Notes under the pieces: generated by a model
Told to the model about the DNA's origin: nothing
Seen by the model: only the letters and a program-made list of their open reading frames with translations
Database searches by the model: none
DNA from: Gammaproteobacteria bacterium
GTDB taxonomy: Bacteria > Pseudomonadota > Gammaproteobacteria > Pseudomonadales > Azotimanducaceae
Length of the DNA: 6,392 nt
Reading direction: 5' to 3'
NCBI GenBank assembly: GCA_018667205.1
Contig: JABIVN010000237.1
Location: 1-6,392 of the forward strand
In this document: positions 1 through 5,504 of the stretch, piece after piece
How the letters are laid out: every line of letters starts with the position of its first letter
How positions within the stretch are numbered: position 1 is the stretch's first letter
Translations under genes and position numbers: made by a program

Positions 1-1
1 C

Positions 2-646
2 CTAATGGGACAGGTTTTCCCTCTCGGAGAAAATCCAAATTACGAACCTCTGCCTGAAGAAAGTATTGCCGGTATCGCAAAAGCCAACGGTCGTGACGTT
101 ATGGATGTCATGTATGACATGCTGGTTGCCAATGGCGGCAAGGAACTCTTTTATCAACCTTTAGGAGGTTATCAGGGGTTCTCGCTGGACTATCAAAAGA
201 AATTACTAGAGCACCCGAACGTATTGTTCGGATTAAGCGACGGCGGTGCACACTGCGGTGTCATCGCTGACGCAGGAATGCCCACATTCATCATGACTCA
301 CTGGGGTCGTGATCGAGCCAGGGGTGACAAAATGTCACTGGAGTTTATTGTGAAGTCACTCACCTCCAGTACGGCGCACGCCTTTGGCATGTTTGACCGG
401 GGACAACTTACTGAGGGCATGATCGCAGACGCTAATATTATCGACTTTGACAGGCTCAGGTTACACCGACCCGAAGCAGTGTTCGACTTACCCGCAGGTG
501 GAAGGCGTCTCGTGCAACGTGCTGAAGGCTATGAGATCACTATTAAATCTGGCGAGATTATCTTTAACAATGGACAACACAGCGGCGCCCTGCCAGGCAA
601 ACTGGTAAGACGTAGTGACGCCGAAGGCGTCTCTACAGCGGCTTAA
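2..646 (+). CDS. Amidohydrolase family 3 / D-aminoacylase-like protein, C-terminal part (5' end outside window)
   Basis: Metal-dependent hydrolase of the Amidohydro_3 (N-acyl-D-amino-acid deacylase-like) group, which cleaves C-N bonds of amides or cyclic amides; the substrate cannot be told from this part. About 214 codons are visible and the frame is open through the left edge (a CTA codon precedes the ATG at position 5), so that ATG is probably internal: family members are usually 450-600 residues and the N-terminal HxH metal-binding part is missing. Counting from that ATG, the diagnostic block is GLSDGGAHCG at residues 76-85, where D79 matches the conserved catalytic/metal Asp of the SDxGAH motif and H83 its His. 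It is followed by TSSTAHAFGMFDRGQL (residues 120-135) and GMIADANIIDFD (138-149), the usual return to the composite beta-sandwich domain, then a C-terminal YEITIKSGEIIFNNG strand pair. The gene ends in TAA 34 bp before a thiolase on the same strand, consistent with one operon. Confidence 0.85.
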   Translation, partial: LMGQVFPLGENPNYEPLPEESIAGIAKANGRDVMDVMYDMLVANGGKELFYQPLGGYQGFSLDYQKKLLEHPNVLFGLSDGGAHCGVIADAGMPTFIMTHWGRDRARGDKMSLEFIVKSLTSSTAHAFGMFDRGQLTEGMIADANIIDFDRLRLHRPEAVFDLPAGGRRLVQRAEGYEITIKSGEIIFNNGQHSGALPGKLVRRSDAEGVSTAA

Positions 647-668
647 TCACAAACCTAAAAAACATATT

Positions 669-673
669 AAGGA
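669..673 (+). promoter_or_regulatory. Ribosome binding site of the thiolase
   Basis: AAGGA lies 7 nt before the ATG at 681 and fixes this start. No promoter is evident in the 34-bp gap after the amidohydrolase, so co-transcription is likely. Confidence 0.7.
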
Positions 674-680
674 ATAAGTT

Positions 681-1910
681 ATGTCTGAAGCATGGATCAT
701 TGACGCGGCCCGAACGCCGCGGGGTGTAGGAAAACAGGGTAAGGGAGCGCTCTGGGAAATCCATCCACAAAAGTTGTTGTCTACGGTTCTTTCGGCACTT
801 GCCGAACGGAACTCTCTATCGACGGAGGAAATCGATGACGTAATAATAAGCTGCAGTAGCCAGTTTAAAAAACAGGGTGCCTGCATAGGTCGAATGGCAG
901 CTCTGGATGCAGGTTATTCCAATAAGGCATCAGGCGTTACGCTGGATCGATTCTGTGGAGGCGGGATCAGCGCAGTGAACATGGCTGCTGCCAGTATCAT
1001 GAGCGGCATGGAGGATTTGATCGTTGCTGGCGGGGTCGAAATGATGTCATACACATCAGCCGAAGGCACACCGAACCCTTTGGATGCAGGTAATCTTGAC
1101 CTTCGAAATGCCCATCCACAAACTAACGTCGGTATCGCCGCAGATATTATCGCGACGGAAGAAGGATTTAGCCGAATAGAGCTAGATGCATTTTCCGCTG
1201 AAAGCCAACGTCGGGCGGGCGAAGCATTGGAAAACGGCGCCTTCTCCAAAAGCCTCATTCCAGTCTACCGTCCTGACGGCACACTGGCATTGGATACGGA
1301 AGAATTTCCCCGGCCAAAAACCACAGCGGAACAACTGGCAAACCTGAACCCAGTGTTTGGGAACTTCATGGATTTACCTTTTTTCGATTCAGGGCTCACT
1401 TTTCGTGAGATGGTCGCCAAGAAGTGGCCAGACCTTAAGATAGAACATGTGCATCATGCAGGTAGTTCTTCGGGAGTTGTCGATGGCGCGGGCGCGCTGG
1501 TCCTCGCTTCACCAGAATATGCAAAAGCCCACGGCCTGAAGCCCAGAGCAAAAATCAGGGCAATGGCAAACATGGGACACTCTCCCGAGTACATTCTGAA
1601 TGCGCCGGTGGACGCTGCCAAGAAGGTTCTGAAGAAGGCTAACCTAACCCTAAATGACATCGATTTGTTCGAAGTCAACGAAGCCTTCGCCGTAGTGCCT
1701 GTTAAATTCATGCGAGACCTTGGCGTCAACCATGAAAAACTCAATGTTAATGGCGGTGCCATAGCCCTGGGTCATCCCATAGGCGCTACCGGTGCCATGT
1801 TGATCGGTACAGCACTTGATGAACTAGAACGCCGGGATCAATCCCTTGGGCTGGTGACCATGTGCGCAGCCGGCGGCATGGCACCCGCGGTCATCATCGA
1901 AAGGATGTAG
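681..1910 (+). CDS. Thiolase family protein (acetyl-CoA C-acyltransferase)
   Basis: Complete 409-residue thiolase, close to the usual 390-410 residues. The family transfers an acyl group between an enzyme cysteine and CoA: degradative members cleave 3-ketoacyl-CoA to acetyl-CoA plus a shortened acyl-CoA, biosynthetic members condense two acetyl-CoA. All catalytic positions are present: nucleophile C92 in DRFCGGG, the NEAFA block at 333-337, H365 in GHPIGATGA, and the proton-transfer C395 in CAAGGMAP. The N-terminus has the typical IIDAARTPRG. The ATG is supported by AAGGA 7 nt upstream and by this motif starting at residue 6. No targeting signal is seen, so it is cytoplasmic. The sequence resembles the degradative acetyl-CoA acetyltransferases found in catabolic clusters, but substrate chain length or ring specificity cannot be read. 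Its position behind an amidohydrolase and near a Rieske oxygenase suggests a late thiolysis step of a catabolic route (inference). Confidence 0.95.
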   Translation: MSEAWIIDAARTPRGVGKQGKGALWEIHPQKLLSTVLSALAERNSLSTEEIDDVIISCSSQFKKQGACIGRMAALDAGYSNKASGVTLDRFCGGGISAVNMAAASIMSGMEDLIVAGGVEMMSYTSAEGTPNPLDAGNLDLRNAHPQTNVGIAADIIATEEGFSRIELDAFSAESQRRAGEALENGAFSKSLIPVYRPDGTLALDTEEFPRPKTTAEQLANLNPVFGNFMDLPFFDSGLTFREMVAKKWPDLKIEHVHHAGSSSGVVDGAGALVLASPEYAKAHGLKPRAKIRAMANMGHSPEYILNAPVDAAKKVLKKANLTLNDIDLFEVNEAFAVVPVKFMRDLGVNHEKLNVNGGAIALGHPIGATGAMLIGTALDELERRDQSLGLVTMCAAGGMAPAVIIERM

Positions 1911-1921
1911 CACTAGCTGGC

Positions 1922-1962
1922 GTAAGTGGGGGACATCGTTGTATTACCATGACCCCACTTAC
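1922..1962. terminator. 10-bp inverted repeat between convergent genes, possible bidirectional terminator
   Basis: GTAAGTGGGG (1922-1931) and CCCCACTTAC (1953-1962) are perfect reverse complements around a 21-nt loop. The element begins 12 bp after the thiolase stop and ends 5 bp before the Rieske gene stop, so transcripts of both convergent genes would fold it. There is no clear T-tract on either side, so it is not a textbook intrinsic terminator; it could slow polymerase or protect 3' ends. A protein-binding site is an alternative. Confidence 0.45.
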
Positions 1963-1967
1963 CCGAC

Positions 1968-3305
1968 CTACTGGTCAGCCATGTACTTTTCCCACCAGTG
2001 GTGGAAGTTACGGATACGTCTTTCGTGATGAGAAACCCAGAGCCCTTTCATGCCGCGCGAGTGCAATCCTTTTTGTACGCCAGCAAGACACGATGCATCC
2101 TGATCAAGTAACAACCCCGAAGATTTATCGCCATAGCGATAGAATACGTGCTCAGGGCGCCCGTCAATATTGACATCGCCCAGCTCAACAAACATGTCAA
2201 CTGCGCCCGCATTGGCCCCCGCCGTGACGTCACCTTTAGGTACACGATTAAAAATCATACGGTCGAAGTACATCTTGTCAGGGTCTGTTGGATGCGGACG
2301 ATGACGGAACATCCACATCTGCTCGCCGAAGAGGTTAAACGTAACGTTCGGGAAAATATTGTAATGGTAGTCGGCGGTCAGCTGATCATCCGTTAGTTTT
2401 GAAAAGTCTAAGCCGTGCTCATTCGTCATTGAACGCTTGTGAGCAGCTACTGCCCCTCGCAGGGTAGTGACATCACCTTCAAAGGCATCGACCGGAAACC
2501 CTTCAGACTTCAGGTATTCAACCATCGTTTCATTTAGGGCCTTGTCTTCAGTAATCTTACGAGGGCTAGGAATATACATCGGCGCAATAAAGCGGGTGTG
2601 CCGGCCATATAGGTCCATCTGCACATTTACATCATCGGCAACATACTCAGATTCCGGGTGTACGCCACGTACATGGTAGGTCTCTGAAAATATGTCAACC
2701 GAAGTTTTCCAGTTGCAGTTCCATTCAACGGTTTCATCAGAAACCAGCACCATCGATTCAAATTCGTAGGGAGCAAGGTGCTCGGGCACGATCCCTAGAT
2801 AGTCGATCAACGGTTCTACATCAGGATCCATAGATACCCAGACGAACCCTCCCCACGCTTCGCATCTGAGTTCCCTCAGGCCTAGCTCTTCAGCAGGGAC
2901 CCCCTGCGGGAAGTCGTGCGCTTCGGGGATATCTTTGATACTGCCATCCAGATGGTACTCCCAACCATGAAAGCCACAACTCAGGTAGGGGGAGTTTCCA
3001 CAGCCTGCTTTCTTGAGCTGATTTCCCCGGTGCTGACAAACATTGTAGAACGCTCGAACGATCCCATCATCAGCACACGTTACCAGGATCGATTCGCGTA
3101 GATGCTCAAACACAAAAAAACCACCAGGCTCCGCCACGTCGCAGACCGCGCCTGCCAGCAACCAGGTTTTCGACCAGATTCGTTCGTCTTCCAGCTTTAA
3201 AAACGCAGGATCCGTGTAGCGATCAACAGGGATTCGCTCAAGGCCAAGTTCTGGTTCCGGCGCTTTGGCCATTGGTGTAAATACAAAGTCAGCTAGTTCA
3301 TTCAT
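1968..3305 (-). CDS. Aromatic ring-hydroxylating oxygenase, Rieske-type alpha subunit
   Basis: Complete 445-residue catalytic subunit of a Rieske non-heme iron oxygenase, which uses O2 and electrons from a ferredoxin/reductase to hydroxylate ring or related substrates. The N-terminal Rieske [2Fe-2S] domain has C90-x-H92 (CQHRG) and C110-x2-H113 (CGFHGW). The C-terminal catalytic domain has NWK at 198-200, then E208-T-Y-H211 and H216 (the E/D-x-Y-H-x4-H iron site), with D403 in DQDASCLAGVQKGL the likely third ligand. E208 occupies the position of the bridging Asp between Rieske and iron centres seen in naphthalene dioxygenase; Glu here is common in related subfamilies. The frame continues 16 codons upstream to an ATG at 3353, but the ATG at 3305 has a strong GGAGGAA Shine-Dalgarno 5 nt away and gives the normal N-terminus. 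No beta subunit, ferredoxin or reductase is encoded in the window, so it is either alpha-only or its partners are elsewhere. The substrate is unknown. Confidence 0.95.
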   Translation of the reverse strand: MNELADFVFTPMAKAPEPELGLERIPVDRYTDPAFLKLEDERIWSKTWLLAGAVCDVAEPGGFFVFEHLRESILVTCADDGIVRAFYNVCQHRGNQLKKAGCGNSPYLSCGFHGWEYHLDGSIKDIPEAHDFPQGVPAEELGLRELRCEAWGGFVWVSMDPDVEPLIDYLGIVPEHLAPYEFESMVLVSDETVEWNCNWKTSVDIFSETYHVRGVHPESEYVADDVNVQMDLYGRHTRFIAPMYIPSPRKITEDKALNETMVEYLKSEGFPVDAFEGDVTTLRGAVAAHKRSMTNEHGLDFSKLTDDQLTADYHYNIFPNVTFNLFGEQMWMFRHRPHPTDPDKMYFDRMIFNRVPKGDVTAGANAGAVDMFVELGDVNIDGRPEHVFYRYGDKSSGLLLDQDASCLAGVQKGLHSRGMKGLWVSHHERRIRNFHHWWEKYMADQ

Positions 3306-3310
3306 ACTGA

Positions 3311-3317
3311 TTCCTCC
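3311..3317 (-). promoter_or_regulatory. Strong ribosome binding site of the Rieske oxygenase
   Basis: GGAGGAA read on the minus strand, 5 nt before the ATG at 3305. It selects this start over the longer in-frame ATG at 3353. Confidence 0.8.
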
Positions 3318-3355
3318 GTGCGTCATTTTTCCTCTCAGCGAGCAGGGTATCAACC

Positions 3356-3745
3356 ATGAAGACGTGTAATCAATGTGGTAAATGTTGCATTAAATACTCC
3401 GATGGCGGACTGTCCGCCAGCCCATCAGAAATAGACTGGTGGGAGGAAAATAGGCCGGAAATCTTTAAGTACGTCAACAACGGCAATATCTGGGCGCATC
3501 CGGACACCGGTGAACCTCTATCCCGATGCCCCTGGCTGGGGTTCGATCCAAGCGCCAGGACGTACCGCTGCGAGATCTATCATGATCGTCCGGAAGATTG
3601 TCGTCATTACCCTACTCATATCGATGAGATGATCACCGATGAGTGCGAGATGCTCGAAAGCAGAGACCTGCACGACAAAAAAAATGCGCAGAAAAAATTG
3701 GATCTCATTATGAGCGACAGTCGACCCGCTTTTCGTTCAAGTTAG
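3356..3745 (+). CDS. YkgJ-type CxxCxxCC zinc/iron-chelating cluster protein
   Basis: A 129-residue small cysteine-rich protein of the YkgJ/UPF0153 group (putative zinc- or iron-chelating domain); no member reaction is securely known to me. The signature lies at the very N-terminus, MKTCNQCGKCC: C4, C7, C10 and C11. Further cysteines are C58 in RCPWL, C72 in RCEIY, C82 in DCRHYP and C97, and the RCEIYHDRPEDCRHYP stretch is the typical second half of the family motif. That gives eight cysteines, enough for a metal or Fe-S site. The tail after residue 105 is Lys/Asp-rich and looks non-domain. There is no signal peptide or membrane segment, so cytoplasmic. The ATG has only a weak AGGG 8 nt upstream. 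It is divergent from the Rieske oxygenase, with start codons 50 bp apart, so at least one promoter must overlap the opposite gene. A supporting role in metal supply to the oxygenase is conceivable but only a guess from position. Confidence 0.85.
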   Translation: MKTCNQCGKCCIKYSDGGLSASPSEIDWWEENRPEIFKYVNNGNIWAHPDTGEPLSRCPWLGFDPSARTYRCEIYHDRPEDCRHYPTHIDEMITDECEMLESRDLHDKKNAQKKLDLIMSDSRPAFRSS

Positions 3746-3761
3746 GGGCCGGCCCTCTTTT
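3744..3761. terminator. GC-rich palindrome with T-run between convergent genes
   Basis: GGGCCGGCCC at 3746-3755, extendable as AGGG/CCCT around GCCGG, is followed on the plus strand by CTTTT. It overlaps the stop codon of the cysteine-cluster gene and fills the 20-bp gap before the kinase stop. The stem is short, so a weak intrinsic terminator for the plus-strand gene is the most that can be claimed. Confidence 0.35.
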
Positions 3762-3765
3762 AACC

Positions 3766-4602
3766 TCAGTAATGCTGTCCCAAACGACGCAGTTGCCTAG
3801 CTCTTAGCGGCTCAGCAAGTTTCAGTACTCGAGCGATCGCAAGCTTGTGCTCCGGTGTAAGCCGCTCAATTTCGTGATACCGTAAATAAAATCTCAGTCG
3901 TTCAGTTCGTCGAAAAAACACCGTTGCAGCAGAATCAATCGTCGCCAAATCTTTTTCCGGTTTTCGTCCAAGCAACCAGCTTGGCCATTTCCTGCCCCGA
4001 GGCGCATCAAAAACAAAAATCCGGTTGAACCTGTTTCCAGAGACCAGGATATTTCGGAAGAAAAAGCCTCGATGAACAAACCCGTTCCGATGCATCTTGC
4101 GTGCTGTTTCAGCCAACATGGCGATAAGGGATTGCCTGTTAAGCTTCGAAAGACGGGGCTTCTTTTCAGGTAAGGTTTCTACAAGCACTTCATCCAAATT
4201 ACTGGACTCGGGCACTTCCTCTGTCATCAAAAAACATTGCGTTAATCTCCCCAGGCTTCGTTCTTCGCCAAAGGCCACCGGCGTTGTTACGTCTATGCCG
4301 AAATCACGCAACCGCTCGAGATTACGAAACTCTCTTTGGGCTTTGCTTCTACCAAAAAAAGCCCCTCTAAATAATTCTCGCCGGAACCTTTTGACACTGC
4401 AAATAAAGTACTTTTTTAAATAAAACGTCCTGCCGCCGCCAGCGCTATCGACCACCGAAACACGCCATACCTCACTGCCATTTTCGCTTTCAAGCAGGAC
4501 CCCTGACTCCCAAGTCAGAAACGATCTCAGATCACCCTCACCATGCTCCCCAAGCAAGGCCTTCCATGCAGGATCAATATAGAAAACGTTAGACCAACTC
4601 AC
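3766..4602 (-). CDS. Lipopolysaccharide kinase (Kdo/WaaP) family protein with altered catalytic loop
   Basis: A 278-residue protein with the compact kinase fold of the Kdo/WaaP lipopolysaccharide kinase family, whose active members phosphorylate LPS core sugars at the inner face of the inner membrane. Visible landmarks: FYLKKY at 60-65 (ATP-binding Lys 63 or 64), E91 in REFRNLERL (helix-C Glu), a hinge-like FLMTEEVPES at 124-133, the catalytic loop FVHRGFFFRNIL at 175-186, and the DFG-equivalent FDAPRGR at 198-204 with D199. N184 is kept, but the catalytic Asp expected after His-Arg is Gly179 (codon GGC). It may therefore be a pseudokinase or use another base. The C-terminal part is rich in Arg and Lys, fitting membrane or LPS contact. 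The start is a GTG with no good Shine-Dalgarno (AAGGG is 12 nt away); an in-frame TAA lies five codons upstream, so no longer form is possible. A 16-codon reading frame ends 5 nt before it, allowing translational coupling. No other LPS gene is in the window. Confidence 0.8.
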   Translation of the reverse strand: MSWSNVFYIDPAWKALLGEHGEGDLRSFLTWESGVLLESENGSEVWRVSVVDSAGGGRTFYLKKYFICSVKRFRRELFRGAFFGRSKAQREFRNLERLRDFGIDVTTPVAFGEERSLGRLTQCFLMTEEVPESSNLDEVLVETLPEKKPRLSKLNRQSLIAMLAETARKMHRNGFVHRGFFFRNILVSGNRFNRIFVFDAPRGRKWPSWLLGRKPEKDLATIDSAATVFFRRTERLRFYLRYHEIERLTPEHKLAIARVLKLAEPLRARQLRRLGQHY

Positions 4603-4607
4603 AGCAT

Positions 4608-4658
4608 TCAGACGCCCTTAAGGTCATAGCGGTCGAACATATTGTTCGCGGAACTCAT
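4608..4658 (-). other. Possible 16-codon upstream ORF or remnant before the kinase
   Basis: On the minus strand an ATG at 4658 opens a frame of 16 codons (MSSANNMFDRYDLKGV) ending in TGA five nucleotides before the kinase GTG. The frame is open for 12 more codons upstream of the ATG, back to a TGA. It could be a leader that couples translation to the kinase, the tail of a lost upstream gene, or chance. I recognise no family and see no good Shine-Dalgarno. Confidence 0.2.
4634..4648. repeat. Operator-like palindrome upstream of the kinase gene
   Basis: CGAACA-TAT-TGTTCG, a perfect 6-bp inverted repeat with a 3-bp centre, lies 32-46 bp upstream of the kinase GTG. Size and symmetry fit a dimeric regulator site. 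It resembles the CGAAC-N4-GTTCG LexA box of Gram-positive bacteria but has a 5-bp spacer, and proteobacterial LexA uses a different sequence, so no regulator is assigned. Confidence 0.3.
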
Positions 4659-4782
4659 CAAACCCGAGCTGTCAGCGCCGCTCCGATACGACCATCATTA
4701 AAAAAAACCTACCTGAGCAGACTACCTTTGACATAGGCCCGGGGTCGTTAGGATTCTCGCCAGACCGCGTAGTGAAACCAAA

Positions 4783-4801
4783 CGCTTGCGGCAAGCAAGC
4801 G
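4783..4801 (-). terminator. Hairpin with T-rich tail after the AhpD-like selenoprotein gene
   Basis: Read on the minus strand: CGCTTGC, loop TTGCC, GCAAGCG, then TTTGGTTT. A perfect 7-bp stem with a 5-nt loop and a T-rich tail fits an intrinsic terminator about 80 nt downstream of the stop at 4882. The T-run is interrupted by GG, so efficiency is uncertain. Confidence 0.45.
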
Positions 4802-4816
4802 CATTGACATCACTAT

Positions 4817-4866
4817 CTCGCGAACTACTTGTCCCGAACTACTTGTCCCGAACTACTTGTCGCGAG
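4817..4866. repeat. Three tandem 14-bp repeats flanked by 7-bp inverted arms
   Basis: The unit CGAACTACTTGTCC occurs at 4821-4834, 4835-4848 and 4849-4862, the last copy ending in G instead of C. The array is bracketed by CTCGCGA (4817-4823) and TCGCGAG (4860-4866), exact reverse complements, so the whole block could fold back or serve as a repeated binding site. It lies 16 bp beyond the stop of the AhpD-like gene. Apart from this array, the two inverted repeats listed separately and the possible 16-codon frame next to the kinase, I see nothing recognisable in the 279-bp non-coding stretch 4603-4881. Confidence 0.85.
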
Positions 4867-4881
4867 TCGGGAACTGCTGGC

Positions 4882-5430
4882 TCAATACTTATTACCTGGC
4901 TCTAGAATATGCTGCCGCATGGCCTCAGGAACATCAGGAGGGTCGACAGTGAACTCACCATCCTCAACCGGAGGATGCACGTCAAACACGTTGTTGAACT
5001 TGTGTACAGAATCCCAAATACCGATAGCAATGGTCAACTCCACCACTTCCGCGTCAGAATAATGTACTTTAAGTTTGCTCATATACTCATCATCGACGCC
5101 ATTTGCGTGATTCATGATGAAGTCTTCCGTGAGATCCAGTGCAATCTTAGTGCGGTCATCAAGATCGGAGTTCTGGTGATCCTTCATCTTTTCAATCATT
5201 TCTTCATTCATACCATTCTTCTGCGCCGCAGAAGATCGTGCAGGAATTCAGTATAGGCAACCATTAAGGTTGGCGGATTTAAGTCGCACCAGATCCTTTA
5301 GGACCGGATCCAGTCGGCTGTGGGACCAAAGCAGACCGTAGCGATACATGAATCCCTGAAGCATATCCGGGCAGTGGGCATACACACCGCCAAACCCGGT
5401 CATTCCACCTGTTTCTTCTATTCTTGGCAT
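4882..5430 (-). CDS. AhpD-like / carboxymuconolactone decarboxylase family selenoprotein with CxxU motif (in-frame UGA read as Sec)
   Basis: A 182-residue CMD/AhpD-like protein if the TGA at 5250-5248 is read as selenocysteine. The family is all-helical, and AhpD members use a CxxC pair for peroxide or disulfide reduction. Codons before the TGA give VYAHCPDM (residues 16-23) and DLVRLKSANLNGCLY (46-60), the classic helix leading into NGCxYC. The TGA takes residue 61, the second cysteine, giving C58-x-x-U61. The same frame continues as IPARSSAAQKNGMNEEMI (62-79), the usual R/H-x3-A-x2-x-G-M-x-EE follow-up, and stays open to the final TGA at 4884-4882. Both halves are exactly in phase, so no frameshift is needed. 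A SECIS-like hairpin follows the UGA. The start ATG at 5430 has AAGGAGG 5 nt upstream; the in-frame ATG at 5454 is less likely. It lies 74 bp after an MDR oxidoreductase on the same strand. The alternative is a nonsense mutation of a TGC/TGT codon. No Sec machinery genes are in the window. Confidence 0.85.
5217..5250 (-). promoter_or_regulatory. Sec UGA codon and bacterial SECIS-like stem-loop
   Basis: Read on the minus strand, UGA at 5250-5248 is followed by 12 nt and then UCUUCUGC-GGC-GCAGAAGA (5235-5217), a perfect 8-bp stem with a 3-nt loop. The loop begins after a 20-nt spacer from the UGA and starts with G. Bacterial SECIS elements lie in the coding region just after the UGA, with a small apical loop about 16-37 nt away carrying a G in its first two positions; this hairpin meets each rule. 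The same bases encode residues 66-72. SelB recognition is inferred. The bulged U of the E. coli fdhF element is not apparent. Confidence 0.75.
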
Positions 5431-5435
5431 TGGGG

Positions 5436-5442
5436 CCTCCTT
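5436..5442 (-). promoter_or_regulatory. Ribosome binding site of the AhpD-like selenoprotein gene
   Basis: AAGGAGG on the minus strand, 5 nt before the ATG at 5430, a near-perfect Shine-Dalgarno. It sets the start at MPRIEE rather than at the upstream ATG at 5454, whose extra codons would encode the Shine-Dalgarno itself. Confidence 0.8.
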
Positions 5443-5450
5443 GTGAATTA

Positions 5451-5478
5451 GCATAGTATTACCACAGGAATCATCAAT
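5451..5478 (-). promoter_or_regulatory. Weak candidate promoter before the AhpD-like gene
   Basis: On the minus strand, TTGATG and TATGCT are separated by 16 nt, each matching four of six sigma-70 consensus bases, shortly upstream of the Shine-Dalgarno. The gene may instead, or also, be read through from the MDR gene 74 bp upstream. Confidence 0.2.
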
Positions 5479-5504
5479 ACAAGGCTTCTTGAGCAGCCTG
5501 CAAT

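Noticed and set aside
1862..2173. Plus-strand 103-codon frame across the thiolase end and the convergent gap
   Set aside because: It overlaps two well-supported genes in other frames and translates to unstructured, unfamiliar sequence.
2148..3101. Several plus-strand frames of 60-80 codons inside the Rieske gene
   Set aside because: They are antisense to a strongly supported gene, have no recognisable domain and are explained by its codon pattern.
1968..3353. Longer start of the Rieske oxygenase at 3353
   Set aside because: The extra 16 codons add no family sequence, and the GGAGGAA site 5 nt before 3305 decides for the shorter form.
4728..4733. Plus-strand TTGACA as a promoter -35 box (another copy at 4804-4809)
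   Set aside because: No acceptable -10 box lies 16-18 nt downstream and there is no plus-strand gene to drive.
4826..4884. Second UGA (4884-4882) of the AhpD-like gene as another Sec codon, with readthrough into the tandem repeats
   Set aside because: The extension would encode low-complexity repeat sequence and soon reach TAG. The domain is already complete, and I see no tight hairpin at the right distance. It is taken as the real stop.
4829..5256. Plus-strand frames of 77 and 115 codons opposite the AhpD-like gene
   Set aside because: They are antisense to the family-like coding sequence, with no recognisable domain. The 77-codon one begins inside the tandem repeats.
5248..5454. Separate 68-residue protein ending at the TGA, with a separate 109-residue protein starting at 5211
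   Set aside because: Both are in the same frame with no intervening lesion except the TGA, each is an incomplete half of one CMD domain, and only the first has a strong ribosome binding site. Treated as one selenoprotein gene.
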